DNA of 9,406 nt from Actinomycetota bacterium. Its GTDB lineage: Bacteria; Actinomycetota; Acidimicrobiia; Spongiisociales; ZC4RG35. The translations under genes and the position numbers were made by a program. Positions 1 to 6,293 of the stretch are shown here, piece after piece. The DNA lies in contig JAKEHF010000097.1 of assembly GCA_022615295.1 (NCBI GenBank), forward strand, positions 1-9,406. Reading direction: 5' to 3'. The stretch's first letter is position 1, and each line of letters begins with the position of its first letter. The notes under the pieces were generated by a model. That model ran no database searches and was not told the origin of the DNA. It saw only the letters and a list, made by a program, of their open reading frames with translations.

Positions 1-397
1 CGGTGACGAGGACCAGACCGGATCGGGCGGAGGCGACCTTCTCGATCACCCGGGGAAGACCCAGCTCTGCGAAGGTGCGGCTTCCTGCGCTCACCCGACG
101 AAGGACGAGGGATACCGAGCCCCTCTGGCGGAAGGCGGTCACCCGGAACCGTCCCAGGTCGTGACGCCCGTAAGCGAAGTCGGCGACGCCGGTCGCCGCG
201 AAGTCGGCGGCGGCCTTCTCGCTGAAGACCGCCGTGGCGTAGGCCTCGGTGTCGGCCGGGGTCAGCGGGTCGACGTCTCCCATCGAGCGGAGCTCGCCCT
301 CGAGTCGGAGCACCGGGGCCGAGCCCACCTTGAGATGAATGTCGGAGGCACCGTGGTCGACGGCACGGCGGAGCAGGTCGTCGATGCTGTGATCCAT
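1..397 (-). CDS. pilT: PilT-like type IV pilus retraction ATPase (N-terminal part, runs off window start)
   Basis: The minus-strand frame starting at the ATG at 397-395 gives about 132 residues beginning MDHSIDDLLRRAVDHGASD. It contains the PilT/PilB-family signature ASDIHLKVGSAPVLRLEGEL (residues about 17-36). Further on come FRVTAFRQRG (a beta-sheet element of the N-terminal PAS-like domain) and LGLP..IEK....SGLVLVT, the segment that directly precedes the Walker A loop in PilT. The window ends there, so the nucleotide-binding motifs cannot be seen. Known role of the family: a hexameric cytoplasmic ATPase that depolymerises type IV pili. It lies 38 nt downstream of the deacetylase gene on the same strand and may be co-transcribed. 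No clear Shine-Dalgarno is present; TAAAGA lies 6 nt before the ATG and could be a -10 element of a leaderless start. PilU or another paralogue cannot be excluded. Confidence 0.85.
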   Translation of the reverse strand, partial: MDHSIDDLLRRAVDHGASDIHLKVGSAPVLRLEGELRSMGDVDPLTPADTEAYATAVFSEKAAADFAATGVADFAYGRHDLGRFRVTAFRQRGSVSLVLRRVSAGSRTFAELGLPRVIEKVASARSGLVLVT

Positions 398-435
398 GGG
401 TGATCTTTATCGGGCGCAAGCCGACGAGAGTTGAG

Positions 436-1440
436 TCACAGCTCCCAGTGACGACCGACCGCGGCGACGACTCGGGAGAGTGCCTGGCTTGAGGTGGCGG
501 GGGAGACGAGACCGGACGGAGGGTGGTCGGCGCCGGCCACCCCCGACAACGTCGCCGCGACCGAGGACTCCAAAGCCCCCAGGTCGTACCCGCCCTCCAA
601 GGCGAAGACGAGACGCTCCGGGGGTTGGATCTCTGTGAGACACCCCGCCATCCAGCCGTAGTCCTCGGCGGTGAGAGCCAAACGGGCGAGGGGATCGGCG
701 ACGTGGGCGTCGAATCCTGCGCTGACCAGTATCCAGTCCGGCTGGAACTGGCCTAGCACCGGGATGATCACCCTCGAGAAGGCCTCCCTCACGATGTCAC
801 CTGCCGTCCCCTCGGGCAGAGGGAGGTTGATCGTGGTCCCCGGCGCACCGAGCTCGATGTCATCGACCATCCCCTCATAGGGGTAGAACGGGTCCTGGTG
901 CAACGACACGTAGAGGACCCCGGGATCGGAGATGACCATCGCCTGGGTCCCGTTGCCGTGGTGGACGTCCCAGTCGAGGATCGCCACCCGCAACCCCCGG
1001 TGGCGAAGCCACGCCGTGGTCACCGCGACGTTGTTGAACACACAGAACCCCATGCCGCGATCGGCGAGGGCATGATGCCCGGGGGGCCTGGTCACCGCGA
1101 AACCGGTGGCGGAGGACGCTTTCTCCAGCTCCTCGACCAGACATTGCACGGCCCCGGCGGATCGCAGCGCCGCCTCCCATGACGCCTCCGACACCCTGGT
1201 GTCGAAATCGAGCGCACCCCCACCCATGTGACAAAGGGTCTCGATGGCGTCGACATAACCCGGGTCGTGGACCATGGTCAGCAACGACCTGTCGATGCGG
1301 GGCGCCTCCAAGTCGACGACCTCGAGACCGGAGAGGTGTACTCCGTTGACCGCCGCCGTGATCCGCTGCGGTCTCTCCGGGTGGAGATCACCGGTGTCGT
1401 GCTCGAGGGCCGAGGGGTGGGTGGCCATCACCACCTTCAT
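436..1440 (-). CDS. Class II histone deacetylase-like / AcuC-type zinc amidohydrolase
   Basis: A protein of about 334 residues, full length for bacterial HDAC-like deacetylases (acetoin utilisation protein, acetylpolyamine amidohydrolase and related families). Landmarks, numbered from the start at 1440: HPERPQR (20-26), RPPGHHA with the catalytic His pair (118-124), GFCVFNN (131-137), ILDWDVHHGNGT with zinc ligands D158 and H160 (154-165), SAGFDAH with the third ligand D244 (240-246), and LEGGYDL with the transition-state Tyr285 (281-287). All catalytic residues are present, so it should be active in removing acetyl groups from lysine or polyamines. The substrate cannot be read from sequence. 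I chose the ATG at 1440 because a GGGAG Shine-Dalgarno lies 9 nt upstream (1455-1451). ATG 1446 and TTG 1458 are in-frame alternatives. It is divergent from a GNAT acetyltransferase. Confidence 0.93.
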   Translation of the reverse strand: MKVVMATHPSALEHDTGDLHPERPQRITAAVNGVHLSGLEVVDLEAPRIDRSLLTMVHDPGYVDAIETLCHMGGGALDFDTRVSEASWEAALRSAGAVQCLVEELEKASSATGFAVTRPPGHHALADRGMGFCVFNNVAVTTAWLRHRGLRVAILDWDVHHGNGTQAMVISDPGVLYVSLHQDPFYPYEGMVDDIELGAPGTTINLPLPEGTAGDIVREAFSRVIIPVLGQFQPDWILVSAGFDAHVADPLARLALTAEDYGWMAGCLTEIQPPERLVFALEGGYDLGALESSVAATLSGVAGADHPPSGLVSPATSSQALSRVVAAVGRHWEL

Positions 1441-1445
1441 GGCCA

Positions 1446-1457
1446 TACTCTCCCACA
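1446..1457 (+). promoter_or_regulatory. Candidate leaderless -10 element for the GNAT gene, inside the HDAC/GNAT divergent gap
   Basis: TACTCT (1446-1451) fits the actinobacterial -10 pattern TANNNT and is followed by exactly six bases before the ATG at 1458. Transcription would therefore begin at or next to the start codon. No Shine-Dalgarno precedes that ATG, which agrees with a leaderless message. The element overlaps the 5' end or leader of the divergent deacetylase gene. The pattern was seen by eye; short matches like this also arise by chance. Confidence 0.35.
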
Positions 1458-2186
1458 ATGACCTTGGCCGTCGAAGGTGTCTGGCCCGGGCCGATGACCA
1501 TCACCCGGGGATGGGCAAAGGCCATGGGACGGCGGTGGAACGACGAGTCGGAGGCGGGTTATCTCCGTCTGCTCAGGGGTGGCCCCGACTTCCTCGTCGA
1601 GGCGACACATCACCTCGCCGGCACCGGCGACGGGGTCGTCTACTCCCCGGCCCTCCATACGACGGCGACCCGTGTCTGGCGGCGGGCCGGCTACCGGGTC
1701 TGCGACAACCTCATGGTCATGGAGCGCTCGTTGAGCCGACCCTGGCGTCCGGTCTCCGGTGTGTCGGAGCCGGCGCCGAAACCGGATTGGCCGGCGATCG
1801 ACGACGTCGACAGGACGGCCTTCACCGGGTTCTGGCGGATGGGTGTCACCGGGTTGGTCGAGTCGGCGGCCGCGGCGAGGAGAAGCATCGTGTTCACCAC
1901 GTCCGAGAATGGGGCCATAGTCGGCTTTTCCATCGTGGGGACCGACGGCGATGTCGGCTATCTGCAACGAATCGCCGTGGGAGAGACCCACACCCGTAGG
2001 GGGATCGGCTCCGATCTCCTCGCCGCCTCCCTGGACTGGGCCCGTCGTCAGGGGTCACAAAACATGCTGCTCAACGTGCGCACCGAGGCGGAGGCGGCGC
2101 TCGGGCTCTATCGCTCCTTCGGGTTCATCGAGACCCGGACCCGTCTCGAGATCCTGGTCTACGGCAAAGCCGACGGCCCGTGCTGA
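1458..2186 (+). CDS. GNAT-family N-acetyltransferase
   Basis: A 242-residue protein. The C-terminal half carries a clear GNAT fold: an acceptor-side strand (AIVGFSIVG, 153-161), motif A with the acetyl-CoA pyrophosphate loop (YLQRIAV then TRRGIGS, 168-185), and motif B (ALGLYRSFGF, 214-223). The N-terminal half (1-92) has no acetyl-CoA loop, but its end (TRVWRRAGYR.....MVMERSL, 71-93) resembles the terminal 'Y-R-x-x-G-F' part of a GNAT domain, so this may be a tandem GNAT with a degenerate first half. The substrate is unknown. A MshD-like tandem acetyltransferase is a weak alternative. The start at 1458 is supported by a TANNNT box 6 nt upstream; ATG 1494 is possible. It ends 9 nt before the pseudokinase gene. 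Confidence 0.85.
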   Translation: MTLAVEGVWPGPMTITRGWAKAMGRRWNDESEAGYLRLLRGGPDFLVEATHHLAGTGDGVVYSPALHTTATRVWRRAGYRVCDNLMVMERSLSRPWRPVSGVSEPAPKPDWPAIDDVDRTAFTGFWRMGVTGLVESAAAARRSIVFTTSENGAIVGFSIVGTDGDVGYLQRIAVGETHTRRGIGSDLLAASLDWARRQGSQNMLLNVRTEAEAALGLYRSFGFIETRTRLEILVYGKADGPC

Positions 2187-2195
2187 ACTGATTCG

Positions 2196-3470
2196 ATGCC
2201 CTCGGCCATCCCCGACCGCTACAAGCTGGAGGTCCGTCTTGGGAGGGACGAGGACGTCGAGGAATGGCTGGCAACCGACGAGTCCCTCGACCGTCCCGTC
2301 CTCATCCGCAGCCTCGGCCCGGAGACGACCCCGGAGCGACGTCGCGGCTTCGTCGACAGTGTGAGCCGGGTGGCCCCGGTCGGTCATCCCCATCTGGTCA
2401 AGGTGTATGCGGTGGACCTGGTCCCCGGTGGGGCCTATGCCGTCCTCGAGTGGACCGGCGGCTCCACCCTGGCCGACCATGTCGCCGCGGGTCGCACCGT
2501 CGACCTCGCCGACTTCCTCCCCAACGCCACCGGTCTCGCCGGAGCGCTTGCAGCCCTCCACGAGAGCGGGGCAGGCCATGGCGCAATCGACATGGGTGCC
2601 ATCTCCTACTCGGTGGCCCATCCCTCCAAGCTGGGCGGCTTCGGAAAGACCACGAGAGAGCCAGGTGACGTGCCGGCCCTGGCTTCGGTCCTGGAGACCG
2701 CGCTGACCGGGACCACCCCGGGGGGACCGCCTCCCTCGGAGCGGATCGACGGGCTCTCGCCCGTGATCGACCAGATCCTCCGCTCGGCACAGAGAGGGGT
2801 CATGACCGCCCGTGAGTTGGAAAAGGCGCTGAGCGCGGCCCCCACCCCTCGGGCCCCCGCCCCGGAGCCTCGTGCCGGATCGCGACGGCTCCTCTACGCC
2901 GCCGCCGCCCTGGTCGCCGTGGCGGCCGGTCTCGTCGGCGTGGGCTTCCTCTTCGCCGGGGACTCGCCGGGACCGGTGCTCCCCGGCCCGCCGACATCGA
3001 CCAGCACCACGACCACCGTCGTCGGTACGACGACCACCCTCGGTGGTGGTGTCGTGACCGTCGACGAAGTGACGACGCTCGACCCCTTCGGCGAAGGCGG
3101 TGAGAACGACGAGAGCGTCAGTCTCCTGGTTGACGACGACCCGGCGACCGTGTGGTCGACCGAGACCTATCGCGATCCGCTCCATTTGATAAAGCCCGGG
3201 GTCGGTCTGTCGTTCTCGGTGAGCGGTTCGCCCCAGGGTGTCGAGGTGTTGGGGATGACACCGGGGGCTCGCTTCGAGCTGAGATGGGGAACCGAGACCG
3301 ACATCGCCCTCACCGAGTTGGTGGCCGCCGTCGACGTTGGCCAGACCCCTCTCTCCATCACCCTGCCCCCACGGCGTGACGGGCATTGGATCATCTGGCT
3401 CACGGACCTCCCCGCGACCCCGGAAGGGGGTTATCGCGCCGAGGTCGCGGAAGTACGCTTCCGGCCGTGA
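2196..3470 (+). CDS. MviN-type regulatory protein: pseudokinase, transmembrane helix, extracytoplasmic discoidin-like domain
   Basis: A 424-residue protein. Residues about 8-215 follow a Ser/Thr kinase fold (N-lobe RYKLEVRLG...; hinge AVLEWTGGSTLADHV, 82-96; alpha-E region ALAALHESGAGHG, 117-129). The VAIK lysine position is Arg (VLIR, 35-38), the HRD motif reads HGA (128-130) and DFG reads GFG (148-150, preceded by Gly rather than Asp), so it is a pseudokinase. One hydrophobic helix follows (232-254), then a Thr/Pro/Ser-rich linker (258-282), then an extracytoplasmic galactose-binding/discoidin-like beta domain with LVDDDPATVWST (311-322). In M. tuberculosis this exact arrangement is the C-terminal half of MviN (Rv3910), fused to the MurJ flippase and adjacent to sigM. 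Here the flippase half is absent. Role inferred from that homologue: a phospho-dependent scaffold linking lipid II export to PASTA-kinase signalling. It overlaps the sigma gene by 4 nt. Confidence 0.82.
   Translation: MPSAIPDRYKLEVRLGRDEDVEEWLATDESLDRPVLIRSLGPETTPERRRGFVDSVSRVAPVGHPHLVKVYAVDLVPGGAYAVLEWTGGSTLADHVAAGRTVDLADFLPNATGLAGALAALHESGAGHGAIDMGAISYSVAHPSKLGGFGKTTREPGDVPALASVLETALTGTTPGGPPPSERIDGLSPVIDQILRSAQRGVMTARELEKALSAAPTPRAPAPEPRAGSRRLLYAAAALVAVAAGLVGVGFLFAGDSPGPVLPGPPTSTSTTTTVVGTTTTLGGGVVTVDEVTTLDPFGEGGENDESVSLLVDDDPATVWSTETYRDPLHLIKPGVGLSFSVSGSPQGVEVLGMTPGARFELRWGTETDIALTELVAAVDVGQTPLSITLPPRRDGHWIIWLTDLPATPEGGYRAEVAEVRFRP
3448..3463 (+). promoter_or_regulatory. mRNA hairpin with UACG tetraloop directly before the sigma-factor start
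   Basis: CGGAAG (3448-3453) pairs perfectly with CTTCCG (3458-3463) around a TACG loop of UNCG type. The stem ends 3 nt before the GTG at 3467 and holds the only purine-rich, SD-like bases (GGAAG) upstream of that start. Ribosomes finishing the pseudokinase gene would have to melt it, which would favour translational coupling. The pairing is visible in the sequence; a regulatory role is inference, and the bases also encode the C-terminus of the pseudokinase. Confidence 0.35.
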
Positions 3471-4015
3471 CCACCCCATCCCAGGACGCCCGGCTCCTGG
3501 GGCGGGTGGCCGAAGGGGACCACGGCGCCTTCACCGAGATCATGCGCACCCACGAGGACCGGGTGTTCGCCGTGTGTCTCCGCATCCTCGCCGACCGCGA
3601 GCTCGCCCTCGACGCCACACAGGACACCTTCCTCTCCGCATTCCGCAAGGCCGGCCAGTTCCAAGGTCAGTCAGCCCTGGGCACCTGGCTCTACCGGATC
3701 GCGGTGAACACTTGTTATGACCAGCTCCGTCGGGCGAGACGACGTCCCACCACGCCGATGCCCGAGCATGTGGAGGTGGTGGATGATCACGCCGAGCAGG
3801 AGCTGCTGGCGGCGGGTCATCGTCACGAGATCGTGGCCGCGCTCCGTGCGATACCGGTGGAGTTCCGGGCTGCAGTCGTCCTCGCCGACATCGAGGGGCT
3901 GGCCCTCCCCGAAGTCGCCTTGGCTCTTGGGGTCCCGGTGGGCACGGTCAAGTCCCGGGTGTTCCGGGGACGCCGGCTCCTCGCCCAGCTGCTAGGGGAA
4001 CCAAACGAGGGATGA
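3467..4015 (+). CDS. sigM: SigM-like ECF RNA polymerase sigma factor
   Basis: A 182-residue ECF sigma factor with only regions 2 and 4. Region 2 (about 20-90) has AFTEIMRTHEDRVFAVCLRI, the core-binding DATQDTFLSAFR (49-60) and the -10 recognition segment GTWLYRIAVNTCYDQLRR (72-89). Region 4 (about 118-175) has LRAIPVEFRAAVVLADIEGL and the helix-turn-helix VALALGVPVGTVKSRVFRGRRLL. I chose the GTG at 3467 because its GTGA overlaps the TGA stop of the pseudokinase gene (3468-3470), a standard coupled arrangement, and because the protein then begins just ahead of region 2 as usual. An upstream in-frame ATG at 3386 would only add residues encoded inside the neighbour. The membrane anti-sigma gene starts 18 nt downstream. 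The name SigM rests on synteny with M. tuberculosis. Confidence 0.9.
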   Translation: MTTPSQDARLLGRVAEGDHGAFTEIMRTHEDRVFAVCLRILADRELALDATQDTFLSAFRKAGQFQGQSALGTWLYRIAVNTCYDQLRRARRRPTTPMPEHVEVVDDHAEQELLAAGHRHEIVAALRAIPVEFRAAVVLADIEGLALPEVALALGVPVGTVKSRVFRGRRLLAQLLGEPNEG

Positions 4016-4033
4016 GAGCATCAAAGGACTGGC

Positions 4034-4711
4034 ATGCGTAAACGTCACATCGACCTGATAACGGCCCTCGTCGAGGGTCTTCTCGAGGACGACACCGAGG
4101 CGCGCGCCCTGATCGACGCCTCACCGACGCTGCGCGCCGAGTACGAAGCGCAGGTCCGGGCGAGACGGGCCCTCCTCGAAATGGAAGAGGCGTCGATGAG
4201 GGCAGACGAGCGCACCGCCCTGCATCGTGAGCTATGGACGGCATTAAGGGCCGAGGTCTCCCCGTCACCGCCACCGCGGGCCGGGCTCGGCTGGGCCTAC
4301 GCCGCTGTGGGAGCCGTCCTCCTCGTCGGTGCCCTGTCGCTGATCGGCGACGGTCTCACGCGTACGGCGGGGACCGAGTCGGGTGGCGAGCTGGCCCCGA
4401 TCGCCGAGGACGCCGCCGGGGCCCCGGCCACCACCATGGCCGCCGCCACCGTGACCGAGGACACCGAACGGCTTGCACTGATCGCCATGCAGGCGAGAGA
4501 CGGAGATCTGGCATACGCCGCAGCCGAAGACGAGCTCGGCAGCGAGTGTTTCGACCAGGCGGGGGTGAGCCACCTCGAGCCGCTAGGTGAGATCAGCGAC
4601 GAGGGGGAGCGCTATGCCCTGATGGTGCCGGATGCCGACGCCGTGGGCCCCGACACCCCCGTCGTCTTCGTCGACCTGGCCACCTGTGAGGTAGCGCATC
4701 GGGACGGCTGA
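4034..4711 (+). CDS. Membrane anti-sigma factor (partner of the upstream ECF sigma)
   Basis: A 225-residue protein. The cytoplasmic N-terminus (1-80) is helical and charged (HIDLITALVEGLLEDDTEARALID), the size of an anti-sigma domain, but it lacks the HxxxCxxC zinc motif. A single transmembrane helix follows (about 86-105, WAYAAVGAVLLVGALSLIG), then an Ala/Thr/Pro-rich linker and an extracytoplasmic domain (145-225) with exactly two cysteines, C172 and C218. The position directly after the sigma gene and before trxB matches Rv3912, the SigM anti-sigma of M. tuberculosis. AAAGGA (4023-4028) is a good ribosome binding site 5 nt before the ATG. The anti-sigma role rests on topology and synteny, since the sequence itself is poorly conserved. 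Confidence 0.75.
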   Translation: MRKRHIDLITALVEGLLEDDTEARALIDASPTLRAEYEAQVRARRALLEMEEASMRADERTALHRELWTALRAEVSPSPPPRAGLGWAYAAVGAVLLVGALSLIGDGLTRTAGTESGGELAPIAEDAAGAPATTMAAATVTEDTERLALIAMQARDGDLAYAAAEDELGSECFDQAGVSHLEPLGEISDEGERYALMVPDADAVGPDTPVVFVDLATCEVAHRDG

Positions 4712-4726
4712 GGGGGTCCCCGCCAC

Positions 4727-4740
4727 TAATCTCGACGGCG
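4727..4740 (+). promoter_or_regulatory. Candidate leaderless -10 element before the small membrane protein gene
   Basis: TAATCT (4727-4732) matches TANNNT and lies 8 nt before the ATG at 4741, in the 29-nt gap after the anti-sigma stop. No Shine-Dalgarno is present. It could start a separate transcript carrying the small membrane protein and trxB-trxA without the sigma/anti-sigma pair. No convincing -35 is seen. Confidence 0.3.
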
Positions 4741-5010
4741 ATGGAGGACTACGCCGCCAAGTTCGCCGAGTTCCTCGAGCAGGTGGCGACAAGGATCACG
4801 TCCATGACCGTTGACCGGGTGAGCCGGGGGATCAAGGTGACCGGTTTGGGAATCCTCGTCGCCACGCTGGGGTTGTCAGCGTTGATCTTCCTGTTGTGGG
4901 CCCTGTTCGGGGCCCTGGAGATCCCGTTGACCACGGCCGGCGCCTTCGCCCTCCTCGGGCTGCTGTTGCTGGGCGTGGGGGGCTTTTTCTGGTTCACCAG
5001 GTCTAGATAG
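4741..5010 (+). CDS. Small two-helix membrane protein of unknown function
   Basis: An 89-residue protein. An N-terminal amphipathic segment (MEDYAAKFAEFLEQVATRI, 1-19) and a basic stretch (24-33) are followed by two hydrophobic helices (about 34-58 and 66-85) joined by a short EIPLTT turn, ending in basic TRSR. The layout recalls small holin-like/DUF1469-type inner-membrane proteins, but I cannot assign a family. It is real rather than a shadow frame: it fills the gap exactly between the anti-sigma gene (29 nt before) and trxB (6 nt after), on the same strand. The reverse frame here is fully contained opposite it. This gene has no counterpart in the equivalent M. tuberculosis interval. It may be a membrane accessory of the thioredoxin or sigma module, but that is only a guess from position. 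Confidence 0.7.
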   Translation: MEDYAAKFAEFLEQVATRITSMTVDRVSRGIKVTGLGILVATLGLSALIFLLWALFGALEIPLTTAGAFALLGLLLLGVGGFFWFTRSR

Positions 5011-5017
5011 ATCTAGA
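5002..5017 (+). repeat. 16-bp inverted repeat at the trxB start
   Basis: TCTAGAT (5002-5008) and ATCTAGA (5011-5017) are perfect inverted arms around a 2-bp AG spacer. The repeat covers the stop codon of the small membrane gene and ends on the first base of the trxB ATG. It is strikingly AT-rich for this GC-rich region. It could be an operator for a dimeric regulator or could form a small structure at the start codon. No protein partner is known. Confidence 0.4.
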
Positions 5018-5967
5018 TGGAGATGACACACCACAAACTGACGATCATCGGGTCCGGCCCGGCGGGTCTCACCGCCGCCCTCTATGCGGCACGAGCCGAC
5101 CTCGAGCCCATGGTGCTCGAAGGTATCGGCGCCGGCGGCCAGCTCATGCTCACCACCGACGTCGAGAACTACCCGGGGTTCCCCGATGGCATCCTCGGAC
5201 CGGAGCTGATGGACCAGTTCCGCAAGCAGGCCGAGAGGTTCGGCGCCCATCTTCGCCAGGTGGACGTCACCAAGGTCGACTTCGAGCGCCGACCCTTCGT
5301 TGTCGAGGTCGGCGCCGACACCTACACCACTGACGCCGTGATCCTCGCCACCGGGGCCACCGCCAAATGGCTCGGGGTCCCCGGCGAGAAGACCCTCACC
5401 GGTCGCGGCGTCTCGGCCTGCGCCACCTGCGACGGCTTCTTCTTCCGCGATCAAGAGCTGGTTGTCGTCGGTGGAGGAGACACCGCCATGGAGGAGGCCC
5501 TCTTCCTCACCAAGTTCGCCTCCAAGGTGACCATCGTCCATCGGCGTGACGAGTTCCGGGCATCGAAGATCATGGCGAGTCGGGCCCTCGAGCATCCCAA
5601 GATCGAGGTTCTCTGGAACACCGTCGTCACCGAGATTCTGGGCGACAGCACGGTCACCGGGGTCGCCCTCGAGGACACCGTCACCGGGGAGCGCACCGAG
5701 AGGGGGGTCGACGGGGTCTTCGTGGCGATCGGCCACAAACCGGCGACGGATCTCTTCGCGGGCCAGATCGACCTCGACGAGAACGGCTATGTGGTCATCG
5801 GCACCGGGACCACAACCTCGGTGCCCGGGGTGTTCGCCGCCGGGGATGTCGGCGACCACGTATATCGTCAGGCGGTGACGGCAGCCGGCACCGGATGCAT
5901 GGCCGCGATAGACGCCGAACGCTGGTTGGCTCACCAGGAAACGGCGACCACCGAGACAAGGAGCTGA
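5017..5967 (+). CDS. trxB: Thioredoxin-disulfide reductase
   Basis: A 316-residue low-molecular-weight thioredoxin reductase, typical in length. It transfers electrons from NADPH via FAD and a redox-active disulfide to thioredoxin in the cytoplasm. It has the FAD-binding GSGPAG (12-17), GGQLMLTTDVENYPGF (40-55), ILATGA (109-114), the active site CATC (135-138), the NADPH-binding GGGDTA (152-157) with HRR (175-177) for the 2'-phosphate, and the C-terminal FAD motif VFAAGDV (272-278). All essential residues are present. No good Shine-Dalgarno precedes the ATG at 5017. A second in-frame ATG at 5023 is possible and would give MTHHK. It is followed by trxA with a 4-nt gap. Confidence 0.97.
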   Translation: MEMTHHKLTIIGSGPAGLTAALYAARADLEPMVLEGIGAGGQLMLTTDVENYPGFPDGILGPELMDQFRKQAERFGAHLRQVDVTKVDFERRPFVVEVGADTYTTDAVILATGATAKWLGVPGEKTLTGRGVSACATCDGFFFRDQELVVVGGGDTAMEEALFLTKFASKVTIVHRRDEFRASKIMASRALEHPKIEVLWNTVVTEILGDSTVTGVALEDTVTGERTERGVDGVFVAIGHKPATDLFAGQIDLDENGYVVIGTGTTTSVPGVFAAGDVGDHVYRQAVTAAGTGCMAAIDAERWLAHQETATTETRS

Positions 5968-5971
5968 GACA

Positions 5972-6292
5972 TTGGCACAGATCGTCACCCTCTCCGAGGC
6001 CAACTTCGCCGAAGTGACCGGTGGGGAGAGACCGATACTCGTCGACTTCTGGGCGGAGTGGTGCGGCCCCTGTCGGGTCATCGCACCGGTCTTGGAGGAG
6101 CTGGCGGCCGAGCAGGACAGCTTCGACATCGGCAAGCTCAACGTCGACTACAACCCCCAGTCCGCCTCCGACAACGACGTGATGAGCATCCCAACGCTGA
6201 TCCTGTTCAAGGATGGTGTGGAGAAGAAGCGAATCGTCGGCGCGGTTCCCAAGCACCGTCTCCTCACCGAGCTCGCCGAGTACATCGGTTGA
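5972..6292 (+). CDS. trxA: Thioredoxin
   Basis: A 106-residue cytoplasmic thioredoxin, the expected length. It has the active site WCGPC (30-34), the upstream VDFWAEW strand-helix junction (24-30), the buried-acid Asp at 25, the cis-proline in SIPT (72-75) and the FKDG turn (79-82). It reduces protein disulfides and is itself reduced by the product of the preceding trxB. The start is TTG at 5972, supported by AAGGAG (5958-5963) 8 nt upstream, which lies inside the end of trxB. There is no nearby ATG that keeps the N-terminal strand. trxB and trxA therefore form a tight two-gene unit. Confidence 0.97.
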   Translation: MAQIVTLSEANFAEVTGGERPILVDFWAEWCGPCRVIAPVLEELAAEQDSFDIGKLNVDYNPQSASDNDVMSIPTLILFKDGVEKKRIVGAVPKHRLLTELAEYIG

Positions 6293-6293
6293 C

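Noticed and set aside
1437..1991. 184-codon minus-strand open frame opposite the GNAT gene
   Set aside because: No motifs, and it overlaps the well-supported GNAT coding frame and the HDAC start region.
3018..3047. Adjacent hairpins GTCGTC/GACGAC and ACCACC/GGTGGT
   Set aside because: Explained by repetitive Thr, Val and Gly codons in the linker of the pseudokinase protein; no evidence of a regulatory role.
2055..3479. Long minus-strand open frame (474 codons) opposite the pseudokinase gene
   Set aside because: Its translation is Gly/Arg/His-rich without family motifs and mirrors the high-GC plus-strand genes, which have clear domains. It is a shadow frame.
4876..6141. Long minus-strand open frame (421 codons) opposite trxB
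   Set aside because: Fully antisense to the unmistakable thioredoxin reductase; no recognisable domain.
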